From Promethearchaeota archaeon (GTDB lineage: Archaea; Asgardarchaeota; Lokiarchaeia; Sigyniarchaeales; SOKP01), in NCBI GenBank assembly GCA_030605895.1, contig JAUWHL010000203.1, positions 1 to 10,815 of the forward strand: a stretch of 10,815 nt of DNA. The letters are read 5' to 3'. Below the pieces are notes generated by a model. That model was given only the letters and a program-made list of their open reading frames with translations, searched no databases and was not told the DNA's origin. Made by a program: the position numbers and the translations under genes. Positions 7,741 to 10,815 of this stretch are shown here, piece after piece. Position 1 is the first letter of the stretch; each line of letters opens with the position of its first letter.

Positions 7741-8205
7741 ATGACTACTAATGGAGATATTAAGATTTTGGCATTTTTGTGTTGGAAATGAGGATATGGT
7801 GCCGGGGATATGGCAGGTACTATCAGGGCGCAATACCCCGCAACATTAAGACCGATTAGAATTAATTGTAGTGGACGAGTAACCCCTAGCTTAATGATGA
7901 GAGCACTTGGTAAAGGAGCAGATGGAGTAGCTATTGGAGCTTGATACAGTGGTGAATGTGATTATGAAACGGGAAATTTGGTTGCTGAAAGGAATGTCGC
8001 TTATACCAAAGAGATTTTAAAAACTGTTGGGATTTCACCAGAAAGAGTTCAAATGTTCCACTGTAGTGCTGCAGAAGGACAAAAATTTCAAGAAGAAGCT
8101 ACTCGTATTTCAGAAACAATCCAAAAATTAGGAAGCAATCCTTTAAAAGATTTTATCACTTCTAAAAAAGAGGAGAAAGAATCTAAAAAGAAAAAAACCG
8201 AATAG
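7741..8205 (+). CDS. mvhD: MvhD/VhuD iron-sulfur subunit (HdrA partner), selenoprotein with two in-frame UGA codons
   Basis: 154 codons, full length for MvhD/VhuD (the delta subunit of F420-non-reducing hydrogenase), which carries a [2Fe-2S] cluster and passes electrons to HdrA. UGA at 7789-7791 (codon 17) falls in LCWKUGYGAGD, where homologues read CCNWCSYGGAD. UGA at 7942-7944 (codon 68) falls in GAUYSGECDYETGN, where homologues read CGCHPGDCHYxxGN. Both therefore replace conserved Cys. INCSGRV (41-47, C43) and C73 remain cysteines. The tail from about residue 138 is lysine/glutamate rich. GGTGA lies 5 bases before the ATG at 7741, and hdrA ends 13 bases upstream, so the two are one transcript. 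No hydrogenase large or small subunit is in the window, so the electron donor is unknown. The symbol vhuD is used for the Sec-containing form in methanococci. A standard gene caller would report only a fragment of about 75 codons beginning near 7978. Confidence 0.95.
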
Positions 8206-8206
8206 A

Positions 8207-8242
8207 ATGACCTCTTCAAGAAAAATTTAGTTGATTAGGGAC
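8207..8242 (+). promoter_or_regulatory. Candidate SECIS element (eukaryote-like), 3' UTR of hdrA-mvhD
   Basis: It starts one base after the mvhD TAG. 5' core AUGA (8207-8210) faces 3' core GA (8240-8241). Helix II pairs 8211-8219 (CCUCUUCAA) with 8231-8239 (UUGAUUAGG): seven Watson-Crick pairs and two central pyrimidine mismatches. The 11-base apical loop GAAAAAUUUAG starts its A-run 10 bases after AUGA, matching the spacing of the eukaryotic SECIS (UGA/GA non-Watson-Crick core, unpaired adenines in the apical loop). A basal helix CCGAA 8198-8202 with UUCGG 8258-8262 is possible but leaves a large 3' internal loop. Lokiarchaeal selenoprotein genes are reported to carry eukaryote-like SECIS elements. 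Folded by eye. Confidence 0.6.
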
Positions 8243-8267
8243 TTACCTTGCAAGGGTTTCGGAATTG

Positions 8268-8335
8268 ATTTTTATTATTTATTTTTATTTAACAATTTTT
8301 TTATCTTTCTTTTAACTTTTTATTTTAAAATTAAT
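8268..8335 (+). terminator. U-tract terminator region after mvhD
   Basis: Repeated T-runs, including five Ts at 8269-8273 and seven at 8296-8302, followed by more T-rich sequence, lie shortly after the mvhD stop and the SECIS candidate. Archaeal RNA polymerase terminates at such tracts without a strong hairpin, so this is the probable 3' end of the hdrA-mvhD mRNA. Confidence 0.5.
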
Positions 8336-8342
8336 TTTGTAA

Positions 8343-8353
8343 TTTATATTATT
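8343..8353 (+). promoter_or_regulatory. TATA-like box upstream of the TPR/beta-sandwich gene
   Basis: TTTATATTATT lies 26 to 36 bases before the ATG at 8379. No Shine-Dalgarno-like sequence precedes the ATG, which suits a leaderless or very short leader. The call is from position and composition only. Confidence 0.3.
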
Positions 8354-8378
8354 AATTTTTGATTCATGTGAATTTAAT

Positions 8379-9677
8379 ATGGGAAAAGATATTGAAAAGC
8401 AATTAAAGAAAGCGGAGCAACTTTATAAAGCAATGGCTTATAAACGAGCCGCAAAATTATTTAATACTGTAGGAGGTAATTTCTTAAAATTAGGTGATTT
8501 TGAAGTCGCAAAAGTGTGTTTTTTTAATGCAGCAAAATCTGCAATAAATGAGGATAAATATTTAAGTGGTTTAGAATTTTTGAGAAATGCTGGAAATGCA
8601 TCTCTCTTTAAAAATAATTTTTTAGAAGCTTATCAATTCTTCAAGGAAGCACTTAATTATGTACCTAGTTTAAAGCACTCATCAGATAGAAATTATCTAT
8701 TCACTTTATTTTCAAGTTTGTCTTATTTATGTTTATTTGTAGAAGGAAAACAAGAAGAGGGCTTAAACTTGGTGAAAAAAACTAGGACAAATGTTGAAGA
8801 TGCTTATTTTAAAGAAAATTCTTTAATTAAGTTGATAAAAGATATAGAAGTAGCTACTAAAGATAGAAATGAAAATTATATAAAAAAAATCGAAAAAGAA
8901 TTTGATACTTCTAATTTTCTTGAGGGTGAGATAATTCTAGTTAAACGAGCTTTAGCTTTAGCTAAATCTATCGTTTCACTAATCACTAATTTAACTTTGG
9001 ACAAAAAATTATATACAACTAACGATATTATAAATTTAACGATAGATGTTAATACTAAACCTCTCTTAAGTATTACAAAAGACTCTTTTTATAATTATAG
9101 CATAAAGGAATTAAAAATTTCTAAAATTGGATTACAGCTCTCTGATAATTTTACGTTTCATAAAAAACCAAATTTACCTATCATAATAACTTCTGGTCAG
9201 AGCCATCAAATAGATCTATTAATTAAACCTCATTTTCAAATGGAGAAACCTTTCATTGGACCCATTTTATTAACCTCAGAATTAGATGGGATTTTAAAAT
9301 TTTTCTATGAATTATCTGAAATTATATATCCAACTTTAATATCTCCTCCTCCAACGTTAGATATTTCTATAAAAAATCTGAGACCTCCTCTCATAGGTCA
9401 ATCCTTTCCCTTAGAAATCCTTATTGAAAACAAAAGCGATGGTGAAGCTTTAGATCTTAATATTGAAATAGAATTTCCAGATAATCTTAAAGTAATGAGA
9501 GGTACATTAAAAAAACAAATATATTCACTCAGATCAAATGAAAATATTAAATGGGAAATTAATCTTAAGCCACTAGAAGCCGGAGATTATTCTATTAAGA
9601 TAAAAGCATTATTCAAAGATCCAGACCAAAACCAAATCGGAGAAACCAAAGATTTTCCTCTTTCAATAAAATTATAA
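8379..9677 (+). CDS. TPR/SNAP-like helical repeat protein with C-terminal beta-sandwich domains, function unknown
   Basis: 432 aa with no signal peptide or membrane segment, so cytoplasmic. Residues 1 to about 175 are helical repeats: KAEQLYKAMAYKRAAKLF, FLKLGDFEVAKVCFFNAAKSA, LEFLRNAGNASLFKNNFLEAYQFFKEAL. These have the Ala/Gly/Phe spacing of TPRs and look like the repeats of alpha-SNAP. About 200-320 (TLDKKLYTTNDIINLTIDVN onward) and 325-432 (PTLDISIKNLRPPLIGQSFPLEILIENKSDGEALD and AGDYSIKIKALF) alternate like beta-sandwich domains; the last looks CARDB/Ig-like, with the usual 'friendly' N-K-S-D-G-E turn. Helical solenoid plus Ig-like sandwich suggests a scaffold or adaptor. No catalytic residues are evident. 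The gene stands alone between the hdrA-mvhD terminator and a convergent small gene. The resemblance to eukaryotic trafficking adaptors is inference. Confidence 0.85.
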   Translation: MGKDIEKQLKKAEQLYKAMAYKRAAKLFNTVGGNFLKLGDFEVAKVCFFNAAKSAINEDKYLSGLEFLRNAGNASLFKNNFLEAYQFFKEALNYVPSLKHSSDRNYLFTLFSSLSYLCLFVEGKQEEGLNLVKKTRTNVEDAYFKENSLIKLIKDIEVATKDRNENYIKKIEKEFDTSNFLEGEIILVKRALALAKSIVSLITNLTLDKKLYTTNDIINLTIDVNTKPLLSITKDSFYNYSIKELKISKIGLQLSDNFTFHKKPNLPIIITSGQSHQIDLLIKPHFQMEKPFIGPILLTSELDGILKFFYELSEIIYPTLISPPPTLDISIKNLRPPLIGQSFPLEILIENKSDGEALDLNIEIEFPDNLKVMRGTLKKQIYSLRSNENIKWEINLKPLEAGDYSIKIKALFKDPDQNQIGETKDFPLSIKL

Positions 9678-9689
9678 AACAACTACATC

Positions 9690-9755
9690 TTTTTTGCAAA
9701 AAGGGAATTCAGAGAGAAGATTTATAATTAAAAAAAAGAATTTATAGTTTTTTTT
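9690..9755. terminator. Bidirectional U-tract terminators between convergent genes
   Basis: For the plus-strand gene ending at 9677 there are six Ts at 9690-9695, within a CTTTTTTGCAAAAAG inverted repeat, and eight Ts at 9748-9755. For the minus-strand gene ending at 9781 the eight As at 9730-9737 read as a U-tract on its transcript. Placement just past both stops in a convergent gap supports termination in both directions. Confidence 0.5.
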
Positions 9756-9780
9756 ATCAGTAATTTTTGTTCCACAAGTA

Positions 9781-10107
9781 TTATTCTGGGGCTGTTAATC
9801 CTAATAGTGGCATACCTTCTACGAGGTCATAGGCAATATGAATCTCATATTTAAATCCTTCGATGGATTCTGACATCATTAATAATCGATTCATTGCGAT
9901 GTCCATAGATTCTTTCACTTTTCCTGGTTGAATATCGCTAACGGTAGTACTAAACATACTATCTTTAACAGCCCATACAGCAGAGCGTAGGACGGGTTTA
10001 GAAATAGACTTATCATCGGGAAATTTTTTCATTACGTCAAGATATACTTTTCCAACTTTTTCTGATTGCCCATGAGGCCACCAATGTTGGGTTACTATTA
10101 ATACCAA
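9781..10107 (-). CDS. Small protein of unknown function (about 108 aa)
   Basis: I do not recognise the family. The sequence opens with a beta strand (LVLIVTQHW) and an unusual HWWPHGQ motif, then a helix (SEKVGKVYLDVMKKF), strands around VLRSAVWAVK and MFSTTVSDIQPG, a helix (KVKESMDIAMNRLLMMS) and a last strand YEIHIAYDL. The beta-alpha-beta-beta-alpha-beta order suggests a ferredoxin-like or dimeric alpha/beta barrel fold. It is soluble, with no cysteines. I chose TTG at 10107 because AGGTGA (10113-10118) is 5 bases upstream; the GTG at 10116 overlaps that ribosome site and is less likely. The gene converges on the TPR/beta-sandwich gene. The palindrome GATTATAATC at 10163-10172 may include its TATA box. 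Confidence 0.7.
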   Translation of the reverse strand: MVLIVTQHWWPHGQSEKVGKVYLDVMKKFPDDKSISKPVLRSAVWAVKDSMFSTTVSDIQPGKVKESMDIAMNRLLMMSESIEGFKYEIHIAYDLVEGMPLLGLTAPE

Positions 10108-10224
10108 ATTGTTCACCTATTTTTGTCATTTAATTTTATTAAATTTCAAAGGTGATAAAAAAGATTATAATCTAATATTTAATTTTTACAATTTTGTATC
10201 GATGTAATAATTTTTAAATATTAG

Positions 10225-10380
10225 ACCAAAAAGCTTATTGAGCGTGGATATATTAAGAAAGATTCAACGATTAAAGGGATAAATAAATTCACTCCTTCTG
10301 GATATCTAAAAATTAAAGAAATTGAAAATAATCATAAATCAATATCATCTGAGATTAAAAAACAAATTCTTAACTTATGA
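10225..10380 (+). pseudogene. Possible remnant of a winged-helix (HTH) regulator C-terminus
   Basis: An open stretch of 51 codons ending in TGA reads TKKLIERGYIKKDSTIKG followed by INKFTPSGYLKIKEIE. The phrase LIERGYIKK...FTPSGY.KIKEIE is typical of the recognition-helix-to-wing part of MarR/PadR-like winged-helix proteins. There is no ATG, GTG or TTG in this frame, and a TAG lies immediately upstream at 10222-10224, with more stops before it. No matching N-terminal part is seen in other frames. It is most simply the decayed end of a regulator gene; chance similarity cannot be excluded over so short a length. Confidence 0.4.
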
Positions 10381-10409
10381 ATAAATTTTTTTGTACCAAT
10401 CTTTTTATG

Positions 10410-10419
10410 TATATTATAA
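10410..10419 (+). promoter_or_regulatory. TATA-like box upstream of AMP phosphorylase gene
   Basis: TATATTATAA lies 22 to 31 bases before the ATG at 10441, the same spacing as the box before pyrF, and only a weak GTTGATA precedes the ATG. This fits a leaderless or near-leaderless transcript. Confidence 0.35.
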
Positions 10420-10440
10420 TCAAATAAATGATAGTTGATA

Positions 10441-10815
10441 ATGAAATTAAAAGTTAAAGAAATCAAATTTGAAACGGGTAATCCTAAAGACATTGTCTTA
10501 AATATCAAAGACGCTAAAGAATTAGGGCAAAAAGCAGGAGAACGAGTTTTTATTAAAAATATAAGATCAAGATCTATAGAAAATAAATATTGGGTTGCTA
10601 TAATTCAAATTGATTATTTAGGTACCATTGTTGAATCTGGAGAAATTGGAGTTTTTCTCAACCTCCTGAGAGAGAAAAATAATTTAAAAAATGAAACCCT
10701 TGTTTCAGTAAAACCAGCGGATCCACCTGATTCATTTAGATTTATTCAAAAAAAAATCAGAGGACATAAATTAACCAGTGAAGAAATTAATAGTATAATT
10801 AATGACGCCGTTTCA
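10441..10815 (+). CDS. deoA: AMP phosphorylase (archaeal DeoA-type), N-terminal part, runs off right edge
   Basis: The 125 visible codons match the N-terminus of archaeal AMP phosphorylase. There is a beta-rich N-terminal domain (MKLKVKEIKFETGN, DIVLNIKDAKELGQKAGERVFI), then WVAIIQIDYLGTIVESGEIGVF and the linker VKPADPPDSFRFIQKKIRGHKLTSEEINSIINDAVS, which leads into the nucleoside-phosphorylase helical domain. The extra roughly 85-residue N-terminal domain separates this family from bacterial thymidine phosphorylase. The enzyme phosphorolyses AMP (also CMP/UMP) to the base and ribose-1,5-bisphosphate, feeding ribose-1,5-bisphosphate isomerase and, where present, type III RuBisCO. The catalytic phosphate-binding loop lies beyond the edge. 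Substrate is inferred from the family. Confidence 0.88.
   Translation, partial: MKLKVKEIKFETGNPKDIVLNIKDAKELGQKAGERVFIKNIRSRSIENKYWVAIIQIDYLGTIVESGEIGVFLNLLREKNNLKNETLVSVKPADPPDSFRFIQKKIRGHKLTSEEINSIINDAVS

Larger units (their letters stand above)
10117..10440. other. Intergenic region with one short coding remnant
   Basis: About 320 AT-rich bases without an intact gene. It holds the upstream region of the small minus-strand gene (palindrome GATTATAATC at 10163-10172), a remnant resembling a winged-helix protein (10225-10380), and the probable TATA box of the AMP phosphorylase gene (10410-10419). I see no tRNA, repeat array or mobile-element end. Confidence 0.5.

Noticed and set aside
7570..7833. 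Minus-strand ORF across the hdrA-mvhD junction
   Set aside because: It is antisense to the conserved ends of both genes, and its Leu/His/Phe-rich composition is typical of a shadow frame.
5820..7944. Frameshifts, nonsense mutations or pseudogenes as the explanation for the interrupted hdrA and mvhD
   Set aside because: All interruptions are TGA, the frame never shifts, homology continues directly on both sides, and all five codons lie on conserved Cys positions; random decay would not do this.
5820..7944. Genome-wide reassignment of UGA to Trp or Gly
   Set aside because: TGG is used for Trp in the same genes, the five sites are Cys positions in the families, and no other intact gene here contains in-frame TGA.
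8246..8255. Perfect palindrome CCTTGCAAGG as an operator
   Set aside because: It lies in a 3' UTR between a stop codon and a terminator, and is more likely part of RNA structure or chance.
8221..8273. Alternative SECIS hairpin: AAAAA/UUUUU base, UGA at 8232-8234 facing UGA at 8266-8268, GGGAC pairing with GUUUC
   Set aside because: The helix next to the UGA/UGA core pairs poorly and the apical loop lacks adenines on its 5' side; the 8207-8242 hairpin fits the SECIS layout better.
10108..10129. ATG at 10129 (minus) and GTG at 10116 as starts for the small protein gene
   Set aside because: The ATG is in a different frame and opens only about 30 codons; the GTG overlaps the AGGTGA ribosome site that properly serves the TTG at 10107.

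Overview
The window is AT-rich archaeal DNA, most likely from a lokiarchaeal (Asgard / Promethearchaeota) genome. The signs are an archaeal-type AMP phosphorylase, a split corrinoid methyltransferase system, TATA-like boxes placed for leaderless mRNAs, U-tract terminators, frequent TTG starts, and a HdrA/MvhD pair with five in-frame UGA codons followed by a eukaryote-like SECIS candidate. Such SECIS elements have been described for Lokiarchaeota. The taxonomic call is inference; the window holds no rRNA.

Layout. 1-958 (minus): a corrinoid protein followed by a homocysteine S-methyltransferase-type gene that runs off the left edge; together they resemble a split methionine synthase or a related corrinoid methyl-transfer system. 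1175-2666 (minus): a PLP- and metal-dependent D-serine dehydratase-like enzyme and, 22 bases downstream, a RidA-family imine deaminase, a chemically sensible pair. 2805-5144 (plus): hisS and a type-2 pyrF. 5149-5529 (minus): a small four-helix membrane protein, convergent with pyrF.

5748-8205 (plus) is the most striking part. It holds a complete 659-codon hdrA with three in-frame UGA codons (codons 25, 58, 209) and a 154-codon mvhD/vhuD gene with two (codons 17, 68). All five sit where the families have conserved cysteines. No other intact gene in the window ends in TGA, TGG is used for Trp as usual, and TGT/TGC for Cys. Selenocysteine is therefore the best reading. A hairpin just after the mvhD stop (8207-8242) has the AUGA / A-rich loop / GA layout of a eukaryotic SECIS and may serve both cistrons. 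A conventional gene caller breaks both genes into fragments.

8379-9677 (plus): a cytoplasmic protein with a TPR/SNAP-like helical N-terminus and two beta-sandwich-like segments. 9781-10107 (minus): a small protein of unknown function. 10117-10440: mostly noncoding, with a remnant resembling a winged-helix regulator. 10441-10815 (plus): the N-terminus of an AMP phosphorylase that continues past the right edge. I see no tRNA, rRNA, CRISPR array or insertion sequence.
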